Shown in pieces: positions 21,446 to 30,794 of a DNA stretch of 64,000 nucleotides. The DNA is from Streptomyces sp. XD-27 (GTDB lineage: Bacteria > Actinomycetota > Actinomycetes > Streptomycetales > Streptomycetaceae). The notes below the pieces were generated by a model that worked only from the letters and a program-made list of their open reading frames with translations, did no database searches and was not told the origin of the DNA. The stretch lies in the NCBI RefSeq assembly GCF_030553055.1, contig NZ_CP130713.1, positions 7,192,001-7,256,000 on the forward strand, in the 5' to 3' direction. Each line of letters opens with the position of its first letter. Position 1 is the first letter of the stretch. Both the position numbers and the translations under genes were made by a program.

Positions 21446-23110
21446 TCACGTCGCCGGGTGTCGGTGCTGCGGACAGGCCGCCCGCTCGTCCAGCCAGCGG
21501 CGCAGCGCGTGGCGGTCCACCTTGCCGTTCGCGTTGACCGGCATGGTCTCCACGGCGTGCACCGACGTGGGCACCATGTAGGGCGGCAGGTTGTCCGCGG
21601 ACGCGGCGGCCACGCCGGTCGGATCCGCCGCACCGGACATCACCGCGGTGATCGTCCCCGGGTCCGGCCACGTCAGGCACACCGCCTCCACCGCTCCGGA
21701 CCGGCGCAGCACCGCTTCGATCTCGCCCAGTTCGATCCGGTATCCGTCGATCTTGACCTGCTGGTCGTTGCGGCCGATGCAGACCAGCTCGCCGTGATGC
21801 GTACGCACCAGGTCGCCTGTGCGGTAGTACGTCCTGCCATCGCGTGCGAAGAAGCGCTCAGCGGTCAGGTCGGGCGCCCGCCAGTAGCCGGGCGTGGTCT
21901 GGGGGCCGGCCACGCACAGTTCTCCCGTCGCCCCGTCCGCGACCGGAGCCAGGTCCTCGTCCACGATCAGCGTGTGCAGGCCGGGGTACGGCTGCCCGAT
22001 CGGCACGTTGTCGTGCACGCACCGCGCCGGACTCGTCCGCGGGTCCCAGCGGTGGACCGTGCAGGCGATGGTCAGCTCGGTCGGCCCGTACAGGTTCTCC
22101 ACGACCGATCCGGGCGCGGCGGCCTGCCAGGCCTCGGCGGTGGCCCGGGGCAGCGCCTCGCCGCAGAACAGGCTCCAGCGCAGGGTGGGCATCGATCCGG
22201 GCGTGAGGACGCCCAGCCTGCGTAGGCCCGCGGCCACCGACGGCACCGAGAACCAGACCGTGATCCCGTTGCGCTCCAGGTAGGAAAAGGGCTCCAACAG
22301 CTCCACGGGGTCCAGCGCGCAGACCCGCGCCCCGTTCTCCCAGGCCATGAAGAGGTCGAAGACCGACAGGTCGAAGGTCTGGTCGCCGATCTGAGTGAGG
22401 CTGTCGTCGGGCGTCAGCCGGTAGCGGTCCTGGTTCGTGTCGAGGAAGAACCGGACGTTGGCGTGGGTGACGGGGACTCCCTTGGGCTCACCGGTGCTGC
22501 CCGAGGTGAACAGCAGATACGCCAGGTCGTCGTGGCCGACCTCGGGCAGTTCCTCCAGCGGCGCGGCGGCCGCGAGATCGGCCGCGTCCAGGACCGGGCC
22601 GTCACCGAGCGCCGGGCTGTCACCGAGCCCGGGGCCGTCACCGAGCCCCGCGCCCTCGCCGAGATCCTGGCCGTCACCGAGATCCGGGACGTCGATGCGC
22701 AGGCTGTCGGGCAGCAGCACAGCCGGCCGCCGCGGCAGGCCGCGCAGCAGGTCAGGCAGTTGGGGCAGCGACGCCTCGTCGACGATCAGCGCGTCGACGC
22801 GGGACTGCTCCAGCATGGTCCGGGTCCGCCGTACGGGGAGATTCCGGTTCAGCGGGACGAACGCCGCTCCGGCGAACAGCGCGGCCGCCACCCCCACGTA
22901 CGCGGCCTCACTGCGAGAGGCCAGCACACCGACCCGCCGCGGCCGGGGTCCGGCTGCCTCGACGATCGAGGCAGCCCAGCGCCGGGCGGTGTGCGCGACC
23001 TCCTGGTAGGTGTACTCGCGCCGGCCGATGGTCAGCGCGATGCGGTCGGGAAGCGTCTCCGCATGGTGCAGGAGCCCGGCGCCCAAGCGGGGTCGGCGTG
23101 AGTCGCTCAT
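21446..23110 (-). CDS. Stand-alone amino-acid adenylation enzyme (NRPS A domain)
   Basis: A 554-residue AMP-forming ligase with all core motifs: A3 YLLFTSGSTGEPKGVP, A4 TFDLSVFDLFMAWENG, A5 NLYGPTELTIACT, A7 YRTGDL and A10 NGKVD. It has no carrier or condensation domain, so it would load an amino acid on a separate carrier protein, none of which is in this window. The A4 residues (FDLSVFD) resemble prolyl-carrier-protein ligases, but the substrate cannot be read with confidence. Residues about 144-180 are a Gly/Asp/Leu repeat linker inserted before motif A3. The ATG at 23110 follows GGAGG. Confidence 0.9.
   Translation of the reverse strand: MSDSRRPRLGAGLLHHAETLPDRIALTIGRREYTYQEVAHTARRWAASIVEAAGPRPRRVGVLASRSEAAYVGVAAALFAGAAFVPLNRNLPVRRTRTMLEQSRVDALIVDEASLPQLPDLLRGLPRRPAVLLPDSLRIDVPDLGDGQDLGEGAGLGDGPGLGDSPALGDGPVLDAADLAAAAPLEELPEVGHDDLAYLLFTSGSTGEPKGVPVTHANVRFFLDTNQDRYRLTPDDSLTQIGDQTFDLSVFDLFMAWENGARVCALDPVELLEPFSYLERNGITVWFSVPSVAAGLRRLGVLTPGSMPTLRWSLFCGEALPRATAEAWQAAAPGSVVENLYGPTELTIACTVHRWDPRTSPARCVHDNVPIGQPYPGLHTLIVDEDLAPVADGATGELCVAGPQTTPGYWRAPDLTAERFFARDGRTYYRTGDLVRTHHGELVCIGRNDQQVKIDGYRIELGEIEAVLRRSGAVEAVCLTWPDPGTITAVMSGAADPTGVAAASADNLPPYMVPTSVHAVETMPVNANGKVDRHALRRWLDERAACPQHRHPAT
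22590..22692. repeat. 18-bp minisatellite inside the adenylation gene
   Basis: About five to six imperfect 18-bp units of the type GGGCCGTCACCGAGCCC encode a run of LGDGP/DLGEG-like hexapeptides in the adenylation protein. The unit is a multiple of three, so copy number changes would not break the frame. It lies in a loop before the conserved A3 motif. Confidence 0.8.
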
Positions 23111-23237
23111 GCCTCCACCCTGCCGACCGAGGGCGCTCGGCGCCTGTTGGCGAGCGCGGTCAGGGGACGCCCCGAGCCGCGCGGCTCTCACGCGGTGCGA
23201 AAAGGAAGATGCCTGATCGAGAGGTGGAGCTGACGCG

Positions 23238-25550
23238 CTACAGCTGGTCGAGCCGCCAGTGCTGGCTGATGTCACCGGTGTCGTCCTGCTGGGTGATCTT
23301 CGCCCCGTCCGCGGTGGAGCCGCCCTCGACCCCGATGACCTTGCCGCTGTGGACGCTGACGAGCTTCACGTAGCCGCCACCGGCGTCGGTGGCGCGCCAC
23401 TGCTGGTTCACGCCGCGGGTGGCGGGCCATTGGACGATGGGGGCGCCGTCGGACGTGGACTCGCCTTGCACGTCGACGAGGTGTCCCGAATGGGCGTTGG
23501 CCAGGGTGGTGATCTCATGGCCCAGGGAGGCGAGGATCCACTGCTGGTTGCTGTCGCCGTGGCGGGACCACTGGATCAGCTGGACGCCTTGGCCGGTCGA
23601 GGCGTCGGGGACGTCGAGGGCCTTGCCGCTGCGCCGGTTGGTGAGCACGTGGCGGCTCTGCAGGGCGGTGGCGAAGCCGATGGCCCTCGCCGTGGTCTGG
23701 TGCAGGTCGAGGACGGTGATCTGGTTGCGGCCGACGCGCAGCCAGGGCGCGGGGCAGTACAGGCGCTGCTGCGGGCCCATGGACCAGTACCGGCCGAGAT
23801 TGCGGCCGTTGACCCAGACCACGCCCTTGGTCCAGCCGGACATGTCCAGGTAGGTGTCGCCGATCTTGTCGAGGGTGAGCGTGGCGCGGAAGAAGATGCC
23901 GCCCTTGTCGGGATCGCTGATCGTCGGGCGCAGGGCGGCCACGAACTTCTCGTCGACGGGCAGTGAGTAGGTCTGCCACCGCGTGAGGGGGCCATTGAGC
24001 GGACCGGCGCCGGACAGCGACACCTGCCCGGTGATGCCCTTGCGGTCGACGATGGCGTGCCCGAAGTTCACCCGGCCCAGCCCCTCGACCAGGATGTCGA
24101 GCGTCGGGTCGGCGGTGGCAGCGCCGAGGTTCAGGGTGCTGCCGTCGGTCACCTTCAACGGCGCGGCGTACGACGGGGACACGGCAGGTCGGCTGAGGCC
24201 GCCCTGGTAGGCGCCGTCGAGGAAGACGGTGGCGTAGTCGTGCACGCCCGAGACCGTGAGCGTTCCGCCGCTGTATCCGGAGAGCACGCGGCGGTAGAGG
24301 ATGAAGCCGGAGTTCTGGCCGTAGCTCTCCATCGGCTGGGCCTCGACCGTCCGGGACGGGGGCAGCGGAGCGGGAAGGTTGTCCCACAGCGAGGCGTACG
24401 CGGCGGGGGTCACCGGGGCGGGGGAGATGGTGGGCACGGGCGCCGGGACCGAAGGCAGCGCACCGCCCAGGGAGTCGGCGATGAGGTCGCGGTACGCGGT
24501 GTAACGCGCGGTCGGGCGCCCCTGCTCGGTGATCGCCGCACTGTAGTCGTAGCTGGTGATGTCGGGTGTGTAGCTGCGGCCGTCGTTGTCGGCGTTGGCT
24601 CCGGCCCAGTAGCCGAAGCTGGTGCCGCCGTGGATCATGTAGATGTTGAACGACAGCCTGGCTGCCATGAGCCCGCGCAGGACGGCGGACTTGTCCTTGC
24701 CGATGCCGCCGAAGGTGCTGTCCCCCCACGCGGTGAACCAGCCGGCCCACGACTCGCCGACGAACGCGGGTACCGCCGGGAAGGCGCGGCGGCAGTCGGC
24801 GATGGCCGCGGCGTCGCCGTCGGACAGGCCGATGGCCCCGCCGGGCACGTTGGTGTGGTTGGTCCTGACCTGGTCCAGCCCGTCCTGGGTGTAGAACGGG
24901 CTGTCGATTCCGGCGTCGATCCATGCCTGGCGGATCTCGGCAAGGTACGTGGAGTCGTCGCCGAACGATCCGTACTCGTTCTCGATCTGCACCATGAGGA
25001 CGGGGCCGCCGTTGCCGACCAGGAGCGGCTTGACGACCGGTGCGATCGTGCGGATGTAGCGGCGGACCGCGGGCATGTAGGCCGGGTCGGCCGCAGCCCG
25101 GACCCGCAGCTTGGCCGAGCGGTCGGCGAGCAGCCAGGCGGGAAGGCCACCGAGGTCCCACTCGGCGCACACGTAGGGTCCCGGGCGCAACAGCACCCAC
25201 ATGCCCTCGGCTTGGCACAGTCTGATGAACGCGGCGAAGTCGCGCCGGTCGGTGGTCAGGTCGAACACACCGGGGCGTTCCTCGAGGTAGTTCCACATGA
25301 GGTACACGCCGATGGTGTTCAAACCCATGGCCTTGGCCATCTGGATGCGGTGGCGCCAGTACTGCACGGGAATGCGGCACGGGTGCAGTTCACCGCTGCG
25401 GATCTGGAAGGGCTTCCCGTCGAGCAGGAACTGGCTGCCGTCCGCCGAGAAGCCGAAGGTGTGGTCGGCGGCGGCCGCGCGGCCCTCGCCGGCCAGGGTG
25501 GCCGCCAGCGGGGTGAGGGCGCTGACGATCAGGAAATCGCGTCGATCCAT
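23238..25550 (-). CDS. Secreted GH35 beta-galactosidase with C-terminal ricin-type lectin domain
   Basis: 770 residues. The N-terminus MDRRDFLIVSALTPLAATLAGEGRAAA is a twin-arginine-like export signal. The GH35 catalytic domain (about 30-360) holds the acid/base block MVQIENEYGSFG and the nucleophile region FVGESWAGWF. Beta-sandwich domains follow, and residues about 640-770 form a ricin B trefoil with three QQW/QHW repeats that would bind polysaccharide. It removes terminal beta-galactose outside the cell. It lies 52 bp downstream of the GH27 gene on the same strand, so both probably serve galactan or plant-polymer breakdown. Confidence 0.93.
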   Translation of the reverse strand: MDRRDFLIVSALTPLAATLAGEGRAAAADHTFGFSADGSQFLLDGKPFQIRSGELHPCRIPVQYWRHRIQMAKAMGLNTIGVYLMWNYLEERPGVFDLTTDRRDFAAFIRLCQAEGMWVLLRPGPYVCAEWDLGGLPAWLLADRSAKLRVRAAADPAYMPAVRRYIRTIAPVVKPLLVGNGGPVLMVQIENEYGSFGDDSTYLAEIRQAWIDAGIDSPFYTQDGLDQVRTNHTNVPGGAIGLSDGDAAAIADCRRAFPAVPAFVGESWAGWFTAWGDSTFGGIGKDKSAVLRGLMAARLSFNIYMIHGGTSFGYWAGANADNDGRSYTPDITSYDYSAAITEQGRPTARYTAYRDLIADSLGGALPSVPAPVPTISPAPVTPAAYASLWDNLPAPLPPSRTVEAQPMESYGQNSGFILYRRVLSGYSGGTLTVSGVHDYATVFLDGAYQGGLSRPAVSPSYAAPLKVTDGSTLNLGAATADPTLDILVEGLGRVNFGHAIVDRKGITGQVSLSGAGPLNGPLTRWQTYSLPVDEKFVAALRPTISDPDKGGIFFRATLTLDKIGDTYLDMSGWTKGVVWVNGRNLGRYWSMGPQQRLYCPAPWLRVGRNQITVLDLHQTTARAIGFATALQSRHVLTNRRSGKALDVPDASTGQGVQLIQWSRHGDSNQQWILASLGHEITTLANAHSGHLVDVQGESTSDGAPIVQWPATRGVNQQWRATDAGGGYVKLVSVHSGKVIGVEGGSTADGAKITQQDDTGDISQHWRLDQL

Positions 25551-25602
25551 GGGGCGGCTCCGGGGTCGGGGGGAGGAGGTGGTGGGTCGGCGCGGCGCCG
25601 CA

Positions 25603-26927
25603 CTACTCGACGGAGCGCTTCGAGCGTGGAGCCGCCGCGCTCGGCTGGGAGGCTCCCGCCGGTGGTGCCGTGGCAGGTTCGACACGCAGCAGGACGGTCC
25701 CGTGGGCGGGGACGGTCGCGGCCAGGGTGCCCCTCGTGCTGGAGGTCTCGTGCTGCCACAGGTCGCGCACCGAGTAGGCGTCGGCGGCGGGCAGGCCGAC
25801 GGCCCGCGCGGTGGTGGTGATGCGCTGAGCGCCGGAGTCCTCGTTGAACAGGGCGACCGTGCGGCTGCCGTCCTTCATCTCCTTGACCACGACCCAGCGC
25901 CCGCCCCGGGAGGACAGCACCCGGCCCTGCCTGCCGAGCGGGTCCTGGTCGACGGCGATGACCTCCTTGTTGGCGAGGATCTCGAGCGTCTGGGGGTGGC
26001 CTTGCGCAGGTCGGAGCCGATGAGCAGCGGCGCCGCCATGATCGACCACAGCGAGAAGTGGGTGCGGTACTCGGTGTCGGTCATGCCGCCGTTGCCCACT
26101 TCGAGCATGTCCGGGTCGTTCCAGTGTCCGGGGCCGGCGGAGGAGGCAAGCGGCAGGTTCTGCTTCAGAATGGAGAGCATCGAGTCCCAGCGGTCGCTGA
26201 TGTCACCCGTGGTGCGCCACAGGTGTCCGACGCCCTCGGCCCACTCCCAGGGCCTGTTCTCGCCCCACTCGCAGATGCTGTAGACCATGGGGCGGCCGGT
26301 CTTCTTCAGCGCGTCGCGCATCGTGGCGTAGCGCTGTTTGGCGTCCACGCCCTGGTTGTTGCAGTTGTCGTACTTCAGGTAGTCCACGCCCCAGTCGGCG
26401 AACTGCCGTGCGTCGGACTCCTCGTGCCCCAGCGCGCCCGGAAAGCCCAGCGCGTCGCAGGTCTTGGTGCCGGCGGAGGTGTAGATGCCGAACTTCAGGC
26501 CCTTGGAGTGGACGTAGTCGGCGAGCGCCTTGATCCCGCCGGGGAAGCGGACCGGGTCGGGCACCAGCTTGCCGTCGCCGTCGCGCTGCGGCAGCGCCCA
26601 GCAGTCGTCGAGGTTGACGTACTCGTACCCGGCCTCCTTGAGGCCCTTCTCGACGAAGAGGTCGGCGATGCCCTTGACCATGGACTCGTTGAACTCGGCC
26701 CGGCAGTGGGTGGAGTTCCAGTTGTTGAACCCCATCGGCGGGGTCAGGGCAAGCCCGTCGTCGAGCAGCGGATCCGTGTACGGGTCCGTGTGCAGGCTCG
26801 TGTGCCGTGCGGGGCTGTCGGCCTCGCGGGCCGCGGCAGGCACCGCGAGGGAGGACGCGCAGAGCAGGCCGAACAGCAGTGCTCCGGCCGTCTTTCGCCG
26901 AGGTGTGCGGGTGGGGACGCGGGACAT
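25603..26927 (-). pseudogene. Secreted GH27 alpha-galactosidase with 1-base frameshift
   Basis: The first part (start 26927 after GGAAGG) has a signal peptide, LTPPMGFNNWNSTHC, the nucleophile block DYLKYDNCNNQG and the acid/base region GHWNDPDMLEVGNGG. After GSDLRKATP the frame is lost; the homologous continuation TLEILANKEVIAVDQDPLG through the C-terminal beta domain is in another frame to the TAG at 25603. Restoring one base next to the G run at 25992-25996 gives about 442 residues, normal for GH27. As written, a 350-residue catalytic domain with a foreign tail would be made. A sequencing indel is possible. Confidence 0.9.
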
Positions 26928-27310
26928 CGTGACCTTCCTCCGTACTCCACGAGAGGTGGGTGACGCCGTGTGCACGTCAGCAGCGTGCGCTTACGGTAGG
27001 GCTTGGTGGAGTCTGTTGGAAGAGGTGTGTCCGTGATTGCTTGATGGGGGTGTTCCCGTCGATGGGGCGCGATGGCTGACGGGAAGACACGTCGCGCGTT
27101 CGGTTGTGTCGGATTTCGGCCCAGTCGGCGTCCTCGCCCACACTCCCGACCCCACCGCGGCGTCGGGCCGGGATCGCCCGGCTCCTGGCCCACCGGCTGC
27201 CGGGAGACGTCCTGGGCGATCGCGTCGCGCCCAGCAGGAGAGAACGGCGCGGACGCCCGATACTGGGAAGGATCGTGCTCACGGTGGAGAGATCCCGAGG
27301 AGCTGTAGCC
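26928..27310. other. Gene-free spacer upstream of GH27
   Basis: No convincing coding sequence, operator palindrome or RNA was found here. It must contain the promoter of the leftward galactosidase unit, but no -35/-10 pair could be chosen with confidence. Confidence 0.5.
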
Positions 27311-27508
27311 ATGGGCAACCAGGACGTACACGAGCCCGACCCCGACCGTCGTCGGCCACCCACGATCCGCACGGGCAGCGAGCAGCCGATCGATCCGGAG
27401 GACCTGGTCCGGGTCTCCGGTCGGGACCCGACGCCTGAGCGGATCGAGTGGGCCAGGAGGCGCTTGCAGGAAGAGGGAGCGGCGGCCATCGAGCGTTACC
27501 TGCCCTGA
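27311..27508 (+). CDS. Small hydrophilic protein of unknown function
   Basis: 65 residues, rich in Arg, Pro, Asp and Glu, starting MGNQDVHEPDPDRRRPP and ending PTPERIEWARRRLQEEGAAAIERYLP. The C-terminal amphipathic helix has the look of a conserved small actinobacterial protein, but I cannot name a family. The ribosome site is weak (GGAGCTGTAGCC upstream). No membrane segment or signal peptide. Confidence 0.5.
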   Translation: MGNQDVHEPDPDRRRPPTIRTGSEQPIDPEDLVRVSGRDPTPERIEWARRRLQEEGAAAIERYLP

Positions 27509-27664
27509 CAGGGCGGGCCGGGGTCGTCCTCGACGCAACGCCGGGGAGGGGAACGGGCCGGCCGGCCATCCACGTCGGGTGCCCGACGGAGACATCACCC
27601 GGATGGCCGACACCCCGACGTGCGATGGTGAAAAGTCGCTCGACCGGATGCGGCGCTGCCGTCC

Positions 27665-27976
27665 TCACCGTCGCGGCAGCAGTGCCGCCGCGCCCAGCGC
27701 CGTGGCCACCAGCAGGCAGGCGGCGAGCAGCAGACTCTCCCGCATCCCCGGCGCGGAATCCCCCGCGAGGAGCGCACCGAAGACGGCGATGCTGACCGCC
27801 CCGCCCGTCTGGCGGCTGGTGTTGGGCAGCGCGGCTGCCGTTCCGGCCCGCTCGGCGGCGACGCTGTCGAGCATCAGCGAGGTCAGCGCCGGCATGGCGA
27901 GGGCGCCGCCGACGCCCAGCGGGACCATCAGCAGGGCTGTCACCCACGCGGGCGTGCCACTGTCGACGGCGAGCAG
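27665..27976 (-). pseudogene. C-terminal fragment of an MFS (DHA2-type) exporter
   Basis: About 100 residues matching the last three membrane segments of drug:H+ antiporters: PLGVGGALAMPALTSLMLDSV, AGTAAALPNTSRQTGGAVSIAVFGALLAG and a final hydrophobic helix. An in-frame TGA stands just upstream of WLLAVDSG (near 27976), and no N-terminus precedes it. A fragment of the N-terminal half of such a protein lies in the same orientation at about 30,270-30,510, so the two are probably halves of one gene. Confidence 0.8.
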
Positions 27977-28149
27977 CCATCACACAGGCGGAGCCTCCCT
28001 CACCCTCCGGACCTCGCCCATGAACTCGTGTAGCCGATCCTGCATGCGGTCTCGGCCCCCCTGATGGCTAGTTGGCCATCAGGTCGCCGAGAGCACCAAC
28101 GCTCGCATCGGTTCTTCGGGGTCAAGCGTCTCCAGAGCGGGCAACCAGG

Positions 28150-28551
28150 TCATCGCTTCCAGTCATGCCGTTTCAAGATCCGCACATTGCTGAACCACGC
28201 GCCCAGACCAACGAGGCCGAACAGAAGGGCGAACACGTCCCCAAGGGCACTCGTCGACACGATGGCCGCAAACAGACTTGCCAACATCACCACCATGGAC
28301 ACCCACTTGCGCAAGTGGGTCGCCCGCAGAAATCTCTCCTGTCTGCGTGCCGCTGCCTCACGCTCAGCGTCCTCTGCGTCCAGAATCCTTCTGGCTCGCG
28401 CATCCAGGCGCCTTCGCAGCTCTGCCTGCTCAGGACTGATGGGCGGCGCTGTCGCAGGCATGACCACGTCGCCGTGGATGTGTCCTGCCTGGACCACAGG
28501 CCCTCCGACGTCGCCGCTCAACTCGTTGTGCAGATACGGCTGTTCATCCAT
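28150..28551 (-). CDS. Small membrane protein of unknown function
   Basis: 133 residues. The N-terminus MDEQPYLHNELSGDVGGPVVQAGHIHGDVVMP is of a type I recognise at the start of several Streptomyces proteins. A charged coiled region (about 40-75) follows, then two membrane segments (about 84-104 and 106-124). It may anchor a cytoplasmic or surface N-terminal domain. It lies between the two MFS fragments. Function unknown. Confidence 0.7.
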   Translation of the reverse strand: MDEQPYLHNELSGDVGGPVVQAGHIHGDVVMPATAPPISPEQAELRRRLDARARRILDAEDAEREAAARRQERFLRATHLRKWVSMVVMLASLFAAIVSTSALGDVFALLFGLVGLGAWFSNVRILKRHDWKR

Positions 28552-28599
28552 ACCTCGGAAGATACGCCGGGGCCTTGAAAGATCACCATTGGAGGGCGT

Positions 28600-30091
28600 A
28601 TGGCCCTGCCTGAGGCCGACTACCGTGGCCGCCGCCCCGGTTCGCTGCCGAGTACCGCGAGATGCACGTCGACGACGCGTGGTACTCCGGTGACCGCGAC
28701 CGCCTCGCCGCCGTCAACGCCCGCCAGGAGCGCCGCCCGGACGGGCGCCGCCGTTTGTGGAGCCGCCGGCCCGAGGCACCGCTGCGCCCCGAGACCCGGA
28801 TGCACATCCCGCTCGCCGCGGACATCGCGAGCACCTCGGCCTCTCTGCTGTTCTCCGAACCGCCCACGCTCACCGGGACCGATCCCGGGGCGCAGCAGCG
28901 GCTCGACCACTTCGCCGGGGCCGGCGGCATCGCCAACACCCTGATCGAGGCCGCCGAGGTCGCCGCCGCGCTCGGCGGGGTGTACCTGCGCATCACGTGG
29001 GATCGCGAGCTCGTCGACCGGCCGCTGCTGACCATCGTGCACGCCGACTGTGCACTGCCCGAGTTCCGGTTCGGACTGCTGCGTGCCGTGACGTTCTGGC
29101 ACGAGCTGCCGAGCGACTCGGCAACCGTATGGCGCCACCTGGAGCGGCACGAGCCCGGCGCGATCACGCACGCCCTGTACCAGGGCACCGCCGACCGCCT
29201 CGGCGTCCGTGTGCCGCTCACCGACCACCCCGACGTCGCCGACCTCGCCGACTCACTCGGCGAGACCGGCGACACCATCGAGACCGGACTGCCCGACGCG
29301 CTCACCGCCGCCTACGTGCCCAACATCAAGCCCAACCGCCGACACCGCGGCAGCCCACTCGGCCGCTCGGACTTCCAAGACCCGATACACGACCTGTGTC
29401 GACGCGCTCGACACCGTGTGGTCGAGCTGGATGCGCGACATACGGCTCGCCCGCGGGCGCCTGATCGTGCCTGCCGGGTACCTGCGCGACAACGGCCCCG
29501 GCACCCGGCGCCACGTTCGACGCCGACCGGGAAATCTGGACGCCGCTGGCGATCCCGCCCGCCGAAACCGGGAACGGGATCACGCTGTCTCAGTTCGCCA
29601 TCCGGGTGGCCGAGCACCAGCAGACCGCCGAGGCCATCGTGCGGCACGCTGTCGAGTCCGCGAGCTACAGCGCGCAAACCTTCGGCCTCGGCGACGGCCC
29701 GGCCGTGACTGCAACCGAGGTCACCGCCCGCGAACGCCGCAGCATGATCACACGCGACGTCAAGGCCCGGTACTGGGCGCCGGCCATCCTCGACATGCTG
29801 CACGTCATGCTCAGGCTCGACCGCCTGCTCGGCTTCTCCACCGTGAGCGCCGAGCAGCGCCAGCGGCTCCAGTTCGGCGACGCCGTCAGCGAGGACCCGC
29901 AGACCACCGCGCAGATACTCGCCCTGCTCGCGCAGGCCGAGGCCGCATCGACCGACACCAAGGTCCGCAAGCTGCACACGGATTGGTCCGACGAACAGGT
30001 GCAGGCCGAGGTCGATGCCATCCGCGACGAGAACGGCATCGCGCTGCCGACAGACCTGTTGCAGGCTGGGCCGTTGTCTGGCTCGGCTTGA
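28600..30091 (+). pseudogene. Phage portal protein with three frameshifts
   Basis: Pieces in three frames join into one portal-like protein. MALPEAD begins at 28600; the frame shifts near 28622 to FAAEYREMHVDDAWYSGDRDRL and continues to SDFQDPIHDL; it shifts near 29398 to DALDTVWSSWMRDIRLARGRLIVPAGYL; and it shifts near 29510 to ATFDADREIWTPLAIP through the end at 30091. The blocks are characteristic of SPP1 gp6-like portals of actinophages. No terminase, capsid or tail gene is beside it, so it is an isolated, inactive prophage fragment. Residual reading near 30,150-30,290 (ALFKLNPATA, KGAADAAGHALYDNAA) may be the next head gene. Confidence 0.75.
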
Positions 30092-30269
30092 TCCCACGAT
30101 CAGGTGCCAAGCGCAACGCCGTTGCGGTCGCCCTGTTCGGCACCAAGGCCGAGGACTTGCAGGCGCGTTGTTCAAACTGAATCCCGCGACCGCGGTCGCG
30201 CCCTCGGCCAGGTCAAGGGCGCCGCGGACGCCGCGGGGCACGCGCTGTACGACAACGCCGCGACCAGGG

Positions 30270-30512
30270 TGGAGGCGCGACACGGTGGCGCGGGGAGCGC
30301 GCTGCCCACAGCAGAGCCAGGAAACCGGCAGTCCCGGCGGGCACGTTGAGGCAGAACACGGCGCGCCAGCTCCACGCTGTGGTGAGCAGCCCGCCCAGGA
30401 CGGGCCCCGCGGCGATGGCCACGGCGCCACCGACCGTCCACAGCGCGATGCCACGCGCGGCCGGATCGGGGAACGCCTGCCGGATCAGCGCCAGCGAGGC
30501 GGGGCACCGGGT
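30270..30512 (-). pseudogene. Internal N-terminal-half fragment of an MFS exporter
   Basis: About 80 residues: SLALIRQAFPDPAARGIALWTVGGAVAIAAGPVLGGLLTTAWSWRAVFCLNVPAGTAGFLALLWAA. This is the motif C region (segments 4-6) of DHA2 exporters. Upstream the frame runs into a tandem repeat instead of the expected N-terminus; downstream similarity stops. It is divergent from the MmyB-like regulator remnant, an arrangement commonly seen for such regulator/exporter pairs. Confidence 0.75.
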
Positions 30513-30585
30513 ACATGAGGGGCACCCGGTACACGGGGCACTGGGTACACGCGGGGCACCGAGTACGCGCGCGGCACCCGGCCCG
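30500..30585. repeat. 16-18-bp minisatellite at the 5' side of the MFS fragment
   Basis: On the minus strand, units GCGTGTACCCAGTGCCCC, GTGTACCGGGTGCCCC and TCATGTACCCGGTGCCCC follow each other with further degenerate copies. The array sits where the first membrane segments of the MFS protein should be encoded, so it appears to have grown or landed in dying coding sequence. Confidence 0.75.
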
Positions 30586-30794
30586 CCCGGTACGCCCGGC
30601 GTATCCGCCCTCGCCTCGACCACCGCGCCTGCCCCGCATCGCGTCGCGCTCATCGTGCGCATCGCTCCTCGCTCGTGCCGTCCTGTCGGATACGGAGAGC
30701 AGCGTGCTCGGCGCGTGCGGCCCTCGGCAGACCGAGCTGTGCGGGGGAGCGCGGTGCCTGGCCCTGGTACGGCCCCTCTGCCCACGTAACCCCT

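Noticed and set aside
28600..30290. Intact prophage
   Set aside because: Only a broken portal and perhaps a trace of one head gene; no terminase, capsid, tail or lysis genes.
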